From NCBI RefSeq assembly GCF_021699195.1, contig NZ_SSXE01000003.1, positions 1 to 64,000 on the forward strand: 64,000 nt of DNA. The letters run 5' to 3'. The notes below the pieces were generated by a model. The model had not been told where the DNA came from and made no database searches. It saw only the letters and a list, made by a program, of their open reading frames with translations. Shown piece by piece: positions 36,882 through 47,214 of this stretch; positions within the stretch are counted from its first letter, which is position 1; the number at the start of each line of letters is the position of its first letter. This DNA comes from Nonomuraea sp. MG754425 (GTDB lineage: Bacteria; Actinomycetota; Actinomycetes; Streptosporangiales; Streptosporangiaceae). The position numbers and the translations under genes are program-made.

Positions 36882-39800
36882 TTACTCACTCTTGTCCTCC
36901 TGTCCACGTACTTCCTGGCGGCCCCGTCGCACACCCTGCTGGAAGCCGGCCATCCGGCTGCGCATCCGGTCCGCTGAGACCGGAGGCACCGGTGCCTGCG
37001 GCTGCGGCTGCTGCTGCGCGGGCCGGCTGGCCGTGCCCGGCACCAGGTTGGCCTTGGGGGTGCGCTTGGGGAGCCCGGCGGCGGTGACGCCGCCGAGGCT
37101 GGGCTCGCTGGCTCTGGCCGCCGCCTGCCATCCGGCGTCGGCGGCCGTTCGCCACGATTCCTCCCCAGAGGGTACGGCCTGCGCGGGTGTGGAATGATCC
37201 ACACCCTCGGGCTGCTCCGCGTCCGCGTTCTCCGGCTTGCGGAACCAGGCCGACTCGACCGCCGCGAAGATCGGCAGGAACTCCTCCTGCTCCTGCTCGA
37301 GCGCGGACACCTCCACGGCCGGTATCGGCTCGGACCGGCGGACGTCGTTCGTCGGATACGACGGAGCCGGCGTCTGGAACGCGCCATTACCAGACGGGAG
37401 GGAAGGCGAGCTGGGGTACGAGAGGTAGCCCTGGGAGTCGTGGGAGGCCGGCCGGCTGCGGTAGGAGCCGCCGTCGGTGTCGGCGGTGAAGCCGGCGATC
37501 CCGGCGCGGCCGGGGTCGGAGTGGAACGAGGGGGGCCGGGGCGTGCCGGGCGTGCTGTCGTAGGTCCGGCCGGGCGTGCCCGGCGCGGGCGGGACCCCGT
37601 CGGACCCGCCGGGCCCGGACGGCGCTCCCGCGTGCCGGGGCCGCCCGCCCTCGAACGGCCCCTGCCCGCCGGCCGCGGCGTCGAAGGAGTCGAAACTGGC
37701 GAACGACCTGAACGTGCCGTTCGAGCCCGGGGCGGGGGCCGGCGTCGAGGACGTGAGCGGCCCGGAGCGGCCGGGCACGGTGCCGCCGCCGAACGCGGGC
37801 CGCTGCGGCAGCGGCTGCTGTGTCCCGTCGGCGATGAGCGCGGGCGGCAGCAGCACCATGGCGACCAGGCCGGCGCCCTCGTTCTTGCGCAGGTGCACCC
37901 GGATGCCGTGCCGCAGCGCCAGGCGGCCGACCACGAACAGGCCCATGCGCCGGGAGACCGACACGTCCACGACGGGGGGTTCGGCCAGGCGGCGGTTGGC
38001 CTCGGCCAGTTCGTCCTCGGTCATGCTGATGCCGGTGTCGCTCACCGCGAGCATCGCGCCGCCGCCCTCGACGAGGCTGCTGGTGACCACGACCTGGGAG
38101 TTGCTCGGGGAGAACTGGATCGCGTTCTCGACCAGCTCGGCGACCAGGTGGACCAGGTCGTTGGCGCTGCTCCCGAGCACGGACGTGGCACGGTGCACCT
38201 TGATCTGGACGCGCTCGTAGCCCTCGACCTCCGACAGCGCGGCGCGTACGACGTCGACCAGCTTGGCCGGCTGGCTGCGCCGGCGGGTGGCGTCGTGGCC
38301 GGCCAGGACCAGCAGGTTCTCGGAGTTGCGGCGCATGCGGGTGGCCAGGTGGTCGAGCTTGAACAGGTCGGCCAGCCGGCCGCCGTCCTGCTCGCCCTTC
38401 TCCAGGCCGTCGATCAGCGAGATCTGCCGCTCGACCAGCGTCTGGGTGCGGCGCGAGAGGTTGACGAACATCGAGCTGATGTTGCTGCGCAGCTCGGCCT
38501 CCTCACCCGCCAGGCGCACGGCCTGCCGGTGCACCTGGTCGAAGGCGCGGGCCACCTCGCCGATCTCGTCGTTGCCCTCGATCTCGATCGGCCGCACGTC
38601 GCGCACGGTCGCGTCGCCGCTGACGCGCAGCCGGCGCACCACGTCGGGCAGCCGGAACCCGGCCACCTCCAGCGCCTCGGTACGCAGCCGGCGCAGCGGC
38701 CCGACCATGGAGCGGGCGATGGCGACGGTGAGCAGCAGCACGACGATCAGCAGCGCCACGATCAGGGAGCCCGCGATGATCGCGTTGCGCGACTCGGCGG
38801 AGCGCAGCTCCTGGCTGCGCAGGCCCACCCGTTCGGCCAGGTCCTTCTCGATACCCTGCAGCACCTCGATCGCGGCGGTGTTGTCCTTGAACCACTCCTC
38901 GCGCTCCGCCCTGGCGGAGATGAGGTTGTCCGTGATGCGGGCGCCCGGCGCCCGGCCGCTGACCAGCACGACCGCGCGCGCCTTGGTGAGCTGGACGCGG
39001 ACGTACTCCTGCTTGGAGGTCAGCGCCTTGGACAGCGCCAGCCCGAACTCGACGCCGGCCTCGGCCCCGACGGTGGCGATCTCGGCCTGCTGGCGGGCGT
39101 TGGAGGCGATGAACTGTTCGACGTCCTTGGCGTCGGCGCTGTTGGGGTTATAGGAGTTCTGGATGAGCTGGACGCGCTGGCGGGACATCTCCTCCTTGGC
39201 CGCGGCGAGCGCGCTCAGGGCGCGGAACTGGCCGACGATCTGGGAGTCGTCCGACATCAGCGCCAGCTCGTCGTGCAGGTTGAGCAGGGTGTCGGTGAGG
39301 AAGTCGTACCGGATGGTGTCGGTCTGGCCCTCGATCCTGATCTTGGGCAGCCGGCTCAGGTCGTACTTCGCCTGGGCCGCGGCCTTGACCACGCGGGGGC
39401 CGTAGGCGTCGTCGATGGCGTCGAGGTCGGTCCGTACGGTCTTGACCAACCCGTCCACGGCCGCCTTGCGCTGCGTGAGGTCGTCGGCGAGTTGCTTGCG
39501 CAGCGCGCGGTTGGCGCCGATCCAGCCTCCCGTGTCACGCTCCAGCCCGATCGCCTGCACCAGGTCGCGGATGCGGCCGGCCTGCTCGGCCGCGATCGCC
39601 GTCCGGTCGTGGACGTCGATGGTCTGCACCGACTCCACCACGCGTGTTCCCCCGAGCACGACGGCGGCGATGGTGGGCACCAGGATCAGCGCTGTGAGTC
39701 GCCACCGCACCCGCCAGTTCCGCAGGCCGAGCCGTGACAGCGACCGTTTTCCGCGCATTCGCCGCGCGGCTGGGTCGCCGCCCGCATTCCCCGTAGTCAC
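36882..39800 (-). CDS. cvnA: CvnA, NIT-HAMP sensor kinase (conservon 3)
   Basis: A 972-residue protein starting at GTG 39800. It has a membrane helix after LRNWRVRWRL (LTALILVPTIAAVVLGGT), a NIT-like sensor domain of about 300 residues, a second helix (IIAGSLIVALLIVVLLLTVA), HAMP, LDHLATRMRRNSENLLVLAG, and a HATPase domain with ELVENAIQFSPSNSQVV and VSDTGISMTEDEL. The ATPase motif is DTGIS where the other copies have DxGIG. The low-complexity tail lacks the repeats seen in copies 1 and 2 but ends in the same PKANLVPGTAS motif and helical tail. Confidence 0.92.
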   Translation of the reverse strand: MTTGNAGGDPAARRMRGKRSLSRLGLRNWRVRWRLTALILVPTIAAVVLGGTRVVESVQTIDVHDRTAIAAEQAGRIRDLVQAIGLERDTGGWIGANRALRKQLADDLTQRKAAVDGLVKTVRTDLDAIDDAYGPRVVKAAAQAKYDLSRLPKIRIEGQTDTIRYDFLTDTLLNLHDELALMSDDSQIVGQFRALSALAAAKEEMSRQRVQLIQNSYNPNSADAKDVEQFIASNARQQAEIATVGAEAGVEFGLALSKALTSKQEYVRVQLTKARAVVLVSGRAPGARITDNLISARAEREEWFKDNTAAIEVLQGIEKDLAERVGLRSQELRSAESRNAIIAGSLIVALLIVVLLLTVAIARSMVGPLRRLRTEALEVAGFRLPDVVRRLRVSGDATVRDVRPIEIEGNDEIGEVARAFDQVHRQAVRLAGEEAELRSNISSMFVNLSRRTQTLVERQISLIDGLEKGEQDGGRLADLFKLDHLATRMRRNSENLLVLAGHDATRRRSQPAKLVDVVRAALSEVEGYERVQIKVHRATSVLGSSANDLVHLVAELVENAIQFSPSNSQVVVTSSLVEGGGAMLAVSDTGISMTEDELAEANRRLAEPPVVDVSVSRRMGLFVVGRLALRHGIRVHLRKNEGAGLVAMVLLPPALIADGTQQPLPQRPAFGGGTVPGRSGPLTSSTPAPAPGSNGTFRSFASFDSFDAAAGGQGPFEGGRPRHAGAPSGPGGSDGVPPAPGTPGRTYDSTPGTPRPPSFHSDPGRAGIAGFTADTDGGSYRSRPASHDSQGYLSYPSSPSLPSGNGAFQTPAPSYPTNDVRRSEPIPAVEVSALEQEQEEFLPIFAAVESAWFRKPENADAEQPEGVDHSTPAQAVPSGEESWRTAADAGWQAAARASEPSLGGVTAAGLPKRTPKANLVPGTASRPAQQQPQPQAPVPPVSADRMRSRMAGFQQGVRRGRQEVRGQEDKSE

Positions 39801-39932
39801 CGCTCCCGCTACCCCTCAATCGTCCCGCCCGCGACGGGTCATGAATCGTCCACAACGTATCCGGCGTACCTGACTTATCAGGCATATCGGACATAATCGT
39901 TACAAACGTGACCGGTAGTCGTGTGCTGTTGG

Positions 39933-42158
39933 TTATCGCAGTGCGGCAAGGACTTGATCGCGGACTTGCGCCCTCTGCGCGTCGTCGGTGAGGGGGCGAC
40001 CAGCGCGGTCCACGACGTAGAAAACGTCCACTGCCTCCGCGCCGAGAGTCTCCACGCGGGCGGCCCTCACGTCAAGACCACACTCACCGAACGCCCGTCC
40101 AATACGCCACAGAAGTCCCGGCCTGTCATGGGCCCTGACTTCCACCACCGTGGCGGTCGCGGAGGCGTCATCGACCAACGTCACCCGGGGTGGAGCGACG
40201 GGCACCCGCGGCGGCCTGAGCGAGCGGGTACGGCGGGCCAGCCGCTGTTCGATGTCAAGACGCCCAGCAAGGACGAGACGGAGATCGGCCTCCAGGGTCG
40301 CGGGATCGGGCGGGGACCCGTACTCGGGGATGACGGAGAACTCGATCACCGCCGTGGACCCGGCGGAGGCGGACGAGGCGGAGCGCACGACGAGCCGGTG
40401 CGCGGACAGCACACCCGCCGCGCTCCACAACAGGCCCACGCGGTCGGGCGCGACGACCGTGACCGCGCCCCCGTTCACGCGGACCGCGCCGCCGCCGTGC
40501 CGGGCCAGCGACGCCTGCTCGGCCGACAGGGTGGGCGGCTTGGGCGGCGGAGACCCCGCCAGCACCGACCTGACGCGGCGCACCAGGTCGGCCACCAGGC
40601 CGGCCTTCCAACTGTTCCAGGCGGCCGGGCCCGTCGCGTGCCCGTCGGCGACCGCCAGCGCGGCCAGCAGGTCGAGCACCTCACGCGAGCCGACGGTCGC
40701 CGCGACCTTCTCGATCGTGACGGGGTCGTCGAGATCCCTGCGGGTAGCGGTCTCGGGCAGCAGCAGGTGGTGGCGTACGACGGTGGCCAGCGTCTCGACG
40801 TCGGGGGCCGGCAGGCCGATCCTGGTCGCGATGTCGCGCACCACGACCTCGCCGGTCGCCGAGTGGTCACCCGGCCAGCCCTTGCCCACGTCGTGCAGGA
40901 GCGCCGCGATCAGCAGGAGGTCGGGACGGGAGACCTCGCGGGTGTGGCTGGCGGCGTTCGCGGCGGCCTCGATCAGGTGGCGGTCGACCGTGAAGCGGTG
41001 GATCGGGTTGCGCTGCGGGCGGTGGCGCACCCGCTCCCAGTCAGGGAGCAGCTTGACAAGGATGCCCGCCTGGTCGAGCTCCTCCCACACGGGCACGGCG
41101 GCGCGGCCCGCGCCGAGGATCGACACCAGCGCGTCACGCGCCTCCTCCGGCCACGGCACCGGCATCGGCGGCGACTGAGCTGCGAGCATCGAGACGGTGG
41201 CGGGCGAGAGCGGCAGCCCGGAATCGGCCGCCGCGGCGGCGGCGCGCAGCACCAGGACCGGGTCCTTGCGCGGGTTGACCCCCCTGGCCAGCACCACCTC
41301 CCCGGCGTGCTCGACCACGCCGTCGGCCAGCGGGCGGCGGCCACGCGGGGCCGGCCCTGACACCAGCCTGTCAACGGTGCGCCAGGTGGCGTCGAAAGCG
41401 TGGGAGACGGTGCGGCCGGCCTCGGCCAGCCTGCGCATCAGCGCCTCGGCGTCCAGCAGGCCGAGCAGCCCGGCGACCGCGTCCTGCTCCTGCAGCACCA
41501 GCCGGTCGGTGCCGCGGGCGGTGACGACGTGCAGCGCGTGCCGCACGTCGAGGATGAACTCGTACGCCTCCCGCGCCCGGGGGCCGGGGGCCGAGGCGAC
41601 CCAGGCGGCGGCCACGGCCTGCATCGCCTGCACGTCGCGCAGCCCGCCGCGGCCGTCCTTGAGATCGGGCTCCAGCAGGAAGGCCAGCTCGCCGCTGTTC
41701 TGGGCCCGCTTGTCGGCCGCGTCACGCAGTTCGCCGAGCCTGCGCCGGGAGTCGGCGCGCCACTCGGCCAGCACCGCTTCCCTGGCCTTCCTGGTCAGGT
41801 CGGGGTCGCCGGCCACGTGCCGGGCCTGGATGAGGCCGAGCACGGCCTTGAGATCCTGCCGGGCGACCGAGACCGCCTCTTCCACCGTGCGTACGGAGTG
41901 GTCGAGGTTGGCCGCCGAGTCCCAGATCGGATACCAGATCCGGTCGGCGATCCGGGCCACGTCCGCCCGGCCGTTGTGCAGCAGCACCAGGTCGAGGTCG
42001 CTGCCGGGCGCCAGCTCGCCCCTGCCGAGACTTCCGACGGCGACCAGCGAGACGTGGTCTCCGTCGCTCGCCGTGCGGAACAGATCCTTGAGCCAGCGAT
42101 CGGTGTCCGCGGTCCGCTCCTTGCGGGCCGCGGCGTACGAACGGGCCTCTCCCCTCAC
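39933..42158 (-). CDS. glnD: PII uridylyltransferase/uridylyl-removing enzyme
   Basis: About 741 residues from GTG 42158. The nucleotidyltransferase motif is GSLGRGELAPGSDLDLVLL near residue 45, followed by the GlnE/GlnD helical part (LEPDLKDGRGGLRDVQAMQA). The HD hydrolase site is LLIAALLHDVGKGW. Two C-terminal ACT domains sense glutamine (VTVVAPDRVGLLWSAAGVL and VEVRAHDRPGLLWRIGRAFG). It modifies the PII protein encoded just upstream; in actinobacteria GlnD is known to adenylylate PII. In-frame ATGs further upstream lie inside a hairpin, so the GTG after AAGGGGG is preferred. Confidence 0.93.
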   Translation of the reverse strand: MRGEARSYAAARKERTADTDRWLKDLFRTASDGDHVSLVAVGSLGRGELAPGSDLDLVLLHNGRADVARIADRIWYPIWDSAANLDHSVRTVEEAVSVARQDLKAVLGLIQARHVAGDPDLTRKAREAVLAEWRADSRRRLGELRDAADKRAQNSGELAFLLEPDLKDGRGGLRDVQAMQAVAAAWVASAPGPRAREAYEFILDVRHALHVVTARGTDRLVLQEQDAVAGLLGLLDAEALMRRLAEAGRTVSHAFDATWRTVDRLVSGPAPRGRRPLADGVVEHAGEVVLARGVNPRKDPVLVLRAAAAAADSGLPLSPATVSMLAAQSPPMPVPWPEEARDALVSILGAGRAAVPVWEELDQAGILVKLLPDWERVRHRPQRNPIHRFTVDRHLIEAAANAASHTREVSRPDLLLIAALLHDVGKGWPGDHSATGEVVVRDIATRIGLPAPDVETLATVVRHHLLLPETATRRDLDDPVTIEKVAATVGSREVLDLLAALAVADGHATGPAAWNSWKAGLVADLVRRVRSVLAGSPPPKPPTLSAEQASLARHGGGAVRVNGGAVTVVAPDRVGLLWSAAGVLSAHRLVVRSASSASAGSTAVIEFSVIPEYGSPPDPATLEADLRLVLAGRLDIEQRLARRTRSLRPPRVPVAPPRVTLVDDASATATVVEVRAHDRPGLLWRIGRAFGECGLDVRAARVETLGAEAVDVFYVVDRAGRPLTDDAQRAQVRDQVLAALR

Positions 42159-42182
42159 TGTCGTGCCCCCTTGCCCGGCTCC

Positions 42183-42204
42183 GCCCGGACGCCGTCGTCC
42201 GGGC
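42183..42204 (-). terminator. Hairpin between glnB and glnD
   Basis: A perfect inverted repeat, GCCCGGACG / CGTCCGGGC with a four-base loop, lies just before the glnD start. It may be an attenuator or RNA-processing site that lowers glnD expression relative to amtB-glnB. Confidence 0.55.
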
Positions 42205-42241
42205 ATCGCCACGGATCCGTGGTGGAGTCCCTGCCCTGCCT

Positions 42242-42265
42242 CGCCAGGACGCCGTTGTCCTGGCG
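42242..42265 (-). terminator. Second hairpin after glnB
   Basis: CGCCAGGAC / GTCCTGGCG with a six-base loop lies 18 bases after the glnB stop, followed by a shorter palindrome CCTCGT-A-ACGAGG. Partial termination after amtB-glnB is likely. Confidence 0.55.
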
Positions 42266-42282
42266 CGGCCTCGTAACGAGGG

Positions 42283-43944
<1,662 letters not shown>

Positions 43945-43981
43945 TTACATGTGACGTGTTGCCACAGCGTGTTCGCCCGGG

Positions 43982-44019
43982 GTTTCGTGGCTCGACCAGG
44001 TGTGTTTCACATTCGTGAA
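43982..44019 (-). promoter_or_regulatory. GlnR-like box upstream of amtB
   Basis: On the plus strand GTTTC (43982), CGACC (43993), GTTTC (44004) and GTGAA (44015) are spaced by exactly 11 bases. Read on the minus strand this is TTCAC-n6-GAAAC-n6-GGTCG-n6-GAAAC, close to the actinomycete GlnR pattern of alternating gTnAC and GaAAC elements with six-base spacers. Both GAAAC elements are exact and one gTnAC half is poor. Two more GTTTC elements at 44035 and 44046 keep the same 11-base spacing between them. Confidence 0.6.
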
Positions 44020-44100
44020 TCTCGCCACACTGGTGTTTCGGGTGCGTTTCGGGCATCTCACAGGGCCATTTTCCGCAATGCCAAACGGCTCATGCCATAC

Positions 44101-44119
44101 TTAGGCTTGCCTTACCTAA
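44101..44119 (+). promoter_or_regulatory. Iron box (IdeR/DmdR type)
   Basis: TTAGGCTTGCCTTACCTAA matches the 19-base iron box consensus TTAGGTTAGGCTAACCTAA at 15 positions. It lies 17 bases before the start of a siderophore-binding lipoprotein, with CATACT just upstream as a possible -10. Repression by iron-loaded IdeR/DmdR is expected. Confidence 0.82.
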
Positions 44120-44136
44120 CCGATCAAGGAATGCCC

Positions 44137-45063
44137 ATGCGCCTCCGCCTGGCGATCGCCGCCATGCTTCCCGTACTCGCCCTCACCGCGTGCGGGACCT
44201 CGTCCACCACCGAGGACGCGGGTCCCACCCGCACCGTCAAGCACGCCATGGGCGAGACCAAGGTGCCCATGGCCCCGAAACGGGTCGTCGTGCTCGACAC
44301 CGACAAGCTCGACACGATGGTCTCCCTCGGCCTCGTCCCCGTCGGCGCGGCGCAGGCCCAGGAGAACCAGACCTGGCCCGACTACCTCGGCCCGAGCCTG
44401 TCGGCCACCAAGCCGGTTGGCACCCTCCAGCAGGTCAACATCGAGGCCGTCATGGCGCTCAAGCCGGACCTCATCCTCGGCTCCAAGTTCCGCCAGGAAG
44501 CCTTCTACGACAAGCTGTCCAAGATCGCGCCGACCGTCTTCACCGAGCGGGTCGGCGTGACGTGGAAGGAGAACTTCCTGCTCGACGCCGAGGCGCTGGG
44601 CAAGAAGGACCAGGCGCAGCAGCTCATGACCGGCTACGAGACACGGGCCAAGGAAGTGGGCGCCAAGTTCTCGAAGCTCGAGGTCGGCATCGTGCGCTTC
44701 ATGCCGACCGAGATCCGCCTGTACGGCCCCGAGTCGTTCAGCGGCATCGTGGTGGGCGACGCCGGCATCCCGAGGCCGCAGCCGCAGCAGCTCGCCGACC
44801 AGGACGACAAGCGCTTCGGCAAGATCAGCCAGGAGAACATCGCGAAGGGCGACGCCGACGCGATCTTCTACAGCGCGTACGGCGAGGCGGCGGCCAAGTC
44901 GCAGGCCGAGGTCACCGGCGGGCCGCTGTGGAAGAACCTCGGCGCGGTCAAGTCGGGCCACGCCTTCAACGTGGACGACGAGATCTGGATGCTCGGCATC
45001 GGCGTCACCGCGGCCGGCAAGATCCTCGACGACCTGGACAAGCACCTGACGGCGCTCGCCTGA
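44137..45063 (+). CDS. Iron-siderophore ABC transporter substrate-binding lipoprotein
   Basis: A 308-residue FecB/FepB-type binding protein. The lipobox is LTAC with cysteine near residue 19. The mature domain has PKRVVVLDTDKLDTMVSLGL, a glutamine-rich loop, and LQQVNIEAVMALKPDLILGS, the helical backbone of class III binding proteins. ATG 44137 is preferred over ATG 44131 because AAGGA is better spaced. No permease or ATPase gene adjoins it, so it probably feeds an importer elsewhere. The iron box upstream supports a siderophore role. Confidence 0.92.
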   Translation: MRLRLAIAAMLPVLALTACGTSSTTEDAGPTRTVKHAMGETKVPMAPKRVVVLDTDKLDTMVSLGLVPVGAAQAQENQTWPDYLGPSLSATKPVGTLQQVNIEAVMALKPDLILGSKFRQEAFYDKLSKIAPTVFTERVGVTWKENFLLDAEALGKKDQAQQLMTGYETRAKEVGAKFSKLEVGIVRFMPTEIRLYGPESFSGIVVGDAGIPRPQPQQLADQDDKRFGKISQENIAKGDADAIFYSAYGEAAAKSQAEVTGGPLWKNLGAVKSGHAFNVDDEIWMLGIGVTAAGKILDDLDKHLTALA

Positions 45064-45241
45064 CCCGCGAGCCGAAACCCGGCCGACACGCGGCCTGCAC
45101 CCGGCCGACCTCCGCCGGCCGGGTCACGCCCGGCCTGACGGCCGGCGGTACCTGGCCCGGTCGGCCTCCGCCGGCCGAGACGCCCGCCTGACAGCCGGCG
45201 GCTGACACGCGACGCCCGGCCGAGCCGCGCCCCGGGTGGGG
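45064..45241. repeat. GC-rich intergenic region with two imperfect ~55-base repeats
   Basis: Between the convergent lipoprotein and sigma factor genes. CCTCCGCCGGCC occurs at 45109 and 45165, and CCTGACgGCCGGCGG recurs with one change about 53 bases later, so two imperfect copies of a unit of about 55 bases lie in tandem. Many GGCCGGC palindromes could form terminator-like structures. Confidence 0.5.
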
Positions 45242-46183
45242 TCAGGCGGCGGCGGTGGCCATCTTGCGGAGCCGGGCCAGCGCGTCGCGCTCGATGCGCC
45301 GGGCGCGGTCGCGGCCGATGCCGTAACGCTCGCCGACCTCGGTCAACGTGTGCTCGCGGCCGTCGACGAGCCCGTAGCGCCAGCGCAGCATCTCGCTCAT
45401 CGGGCCGTCGAGCCCGGTCAGCCACTCCTCGAGCCGCTCGCGCTCCAGGATGTCGATGGCCTGCTGCTCGGGGTCGGCCCACGTCTCGTCGGCGATCATG
45501 TCGCCGAGCTCGGTCTCGTCCTCGTCGCCCACCCCGAGTTGGAGGGACACCGGGTCGGACGCCCAGCGCCGCAGCTCGCGGACCCGCTCGATGGGCAGGT
45601 CGAGCATCCCGGCGAGGTCGTCGTCGGTGGGCTCGGCGTCGAACTCCGCCAGCATGTCCCGGCGGACCCGCATCAACCGGGTCATCTGCTCCCCCGCGTG
45701 CGTGGGCAGGCGGACCGGACGGGCCTGTTCGTGGATGGCCCGGCCGACCGACTGCCTGATCCACCACGTGGCGTAGGTGGAGAACTTGTACCCCCGGCGG
45801 TAGTCGAATTTCTCCACCGCGCGGACCAGGCCCAGGTTCCCCTCCTGGACCAGGTCGATCAGCGGCATCCCCCGCCCCGAGTACTTCCTGGCCACCGCCA
45901 CCACCAGGCGCAGGTTGGCCTGGATGAACTCGTCCTTGGCCCGCTGGCCCGAGATGGCCAGCCGCTCGAGCTCCTCGTCGGCCGCGTCCCCGATGCGCGG
46001 CTCCGAGCCCCCGCCGTCGAGCAACTGCTCCGCGAAGAGACCCGCCTCTATCCGCTTGGCGAGCTCCACCTCTTCCTCTGCCGTGAGCAGTGGGACCCGG
46101 CCGATCTCGGCCAGGTATGTCCCCAGCAGATCGCGGTCAGCGACGTGCTGCTCCTGCGTGCGACTCCCCGTAGGCCTTGCCAT
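45242..46183 (-). CDS. RNA polymerase sigma factor, RpoD/HrdB family (group 2)
   Basis: A 313-residue sigma-70 protein. Region 1.2 is DLLGTYLAEIGRVPLLTAEE. Region 2 is IQANLRLVVAVARKYSGRGM, LIDLVQEGNLGLVRAVEKFD, YKFSTYATWWIRQSVGRAI. Region 3 follows around RLPTHAGEQMTRL, and region 4.2 is LTEVGERYGIGRDRARRIER. The lack of a long N-terminal region 1.1 and the length point to a non-essential HrdB-like factor rather than the principal one. No anti-sigma gene adjoins it. Confidence 0.92.
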   Translation of the reverse strand: MARPTGSRTQEQHVADRDLLGTYLAEIGRVPLLTAEEEVELAKRIEAGLFAEQLLDGGGSEPRIGDAADEELERLAISGQRAKDEFIQANLRLVVAVARKYSGRGMPLIDLVQEGNLGLVRAVEKFDYRRGYKFSTYATWWIRQSVGRAIHEQARPVRLPTHAGEQMTRLMRVRRDMLAEFDAEPTDDDLAGMLDLPIERVRELRRWASDPVSLQLGVGDEDETELGDMIADETWADPEQQAIDILERERLEEWLTGLDGPMSEMLRWRYGLVDGREHTLTEVGERYGIGRDRARRIERDALARLRKMATAAA

Positions 46184-46425
46184 CCCCAGGCACCTCGTTC
46201 CGCAGCTCCGTACTTACCCGGCCAACGTCCGGCCAGGGGCAAAGATTCCCTAAAGCACTACGTCTGCGGGATGGTTCTGGATGTCCTCCTCAAGGAGGAG
46301 AGCACGACGAAAGACCTGGTGAGCAAGGAAAAGCGGGTGCGGAACGCGGGGAACGGGCGGGCCGGCGCGCTGCGACGAGCCTACGTCCGTGCCGCGCCGC
46401 GCGCGGCCCCCGGCGGGTCTTCTCC

Positions 46426-47112
46426 TCAGTCGACCCGGCCGCCCCTGGGCCGCAGGGTCAGCTCGGTGAGGTGGGCGTCGGGCCCGGCGGTGAGGACGCC
46501 GAGCACCGCCCTGGCCACGGTCTGCGGCGTGAGGTACTTCTCGGGCTCGAACGCGCCGCCCTCGAAGGCGCGGACCTCGCGCTGCATGTCGGTGGCGGTC
46601 CGGCCCGGGTAGACGGTGGTGACCCGGAGCGCGGGCTCCTCGAGCCGCAGCGCGTCGGCGAACGCCTTGAGCGCGAACTTGCTGGCCGCGTACGAGGCCC
46701 AGTCGGGGTTGGCCCGCTGGCCGGAGCCCGAGTTGACGCACACCACGTGCCCGCCGGCCGACCGGAGGGCGGGCAGCAGGAGCCGGGTCAGCTCGGCCAC
46801 CGCGACCACGTTCACCTCCAGGGTCTGACGCCACACGTCGGCGTTCTGGTCGGCGATCCGGCCCAGGACGCTGACTCCGGCACTGTGCACGAGCACGTCG
46901 AGCCGCTCGATGCCCTCGACGTCGGCCGCCGTGACCCGGGTCAGCTCCACCGGCCAGGGCCGCGCGCCGGGCAGTCCGGCGGCCAGCGCGGCCAGCGCCG
47001 CCTCGTCGCGCCCGCCGAGGAGCACGTCATGGGTCGGGGCGAGGGCCGTGGCGACGGCCGCGCCGACGCCTTTGGAGGCGCCGGTGACCAGCGCCTTCGG
47101 TCGATCAGTCAT
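46426..47112 (-). CDS. Short-chain dehydrogenase/reductase
   Basis: A 228-residue SDR. The cofactor motif is ALVTGASKGVGAAVATAL, the NAG-like motif appears as LVHSAGVS, and the active site tyrosine and lysine lie in YAASKFALKAFADAL, with the catalytic serine in CVNSGSG. Substrate is unknown. The gene stands alone; the 242-base gap to the sigma factor gene holds only a short TCCTCCT-CA-AGGAGGA palindrome that I can see. Confidence 0.88.
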   Translation of the reverse strand: MTDRPKALVTGASKGVGAAVATALAPTHDVLLGGRDEAALAALAAGLPGARPWPVELTRVTAADVEGIERLDVLVHSAGVSVLGRIADQNADVWRQTLEVNVVAVAELTRLLLPALRSAGGHVVCVNSGSGQRANPDWASYAASKFALKAFADALRLEEPALRVTTVYPGRTATDMQREVRAFEGGAFEPEKYLTPQTVARAVLGVLTAGPDAHLTELTLRPRGGRVD

Positions 47113-47214
47113 GGGAGGCAGCTTATTGAGGCCGGGCGGCCGGCGCGGCCGTCGGCAGGGCAGCTCGGTGCCCGGCGGGGCGGCGGGGCGGCGCGGTCGC
47201 CGGCGGGGCGGCGC

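Noticed and set aside
39801-39932. Possible conservon promoter block before conservon 3
   Set aside because: I looked for the block shared by conservons 1 and 2 and found no match; only short AT-rich palindromic fragments are present.
46285-46300. TCCTCCT-CA-AGGAGGA palindrome as terminator
   Set aside because: The two-base loop is too tight and the site is not close downstream of a stop codon, so no role can be supported.
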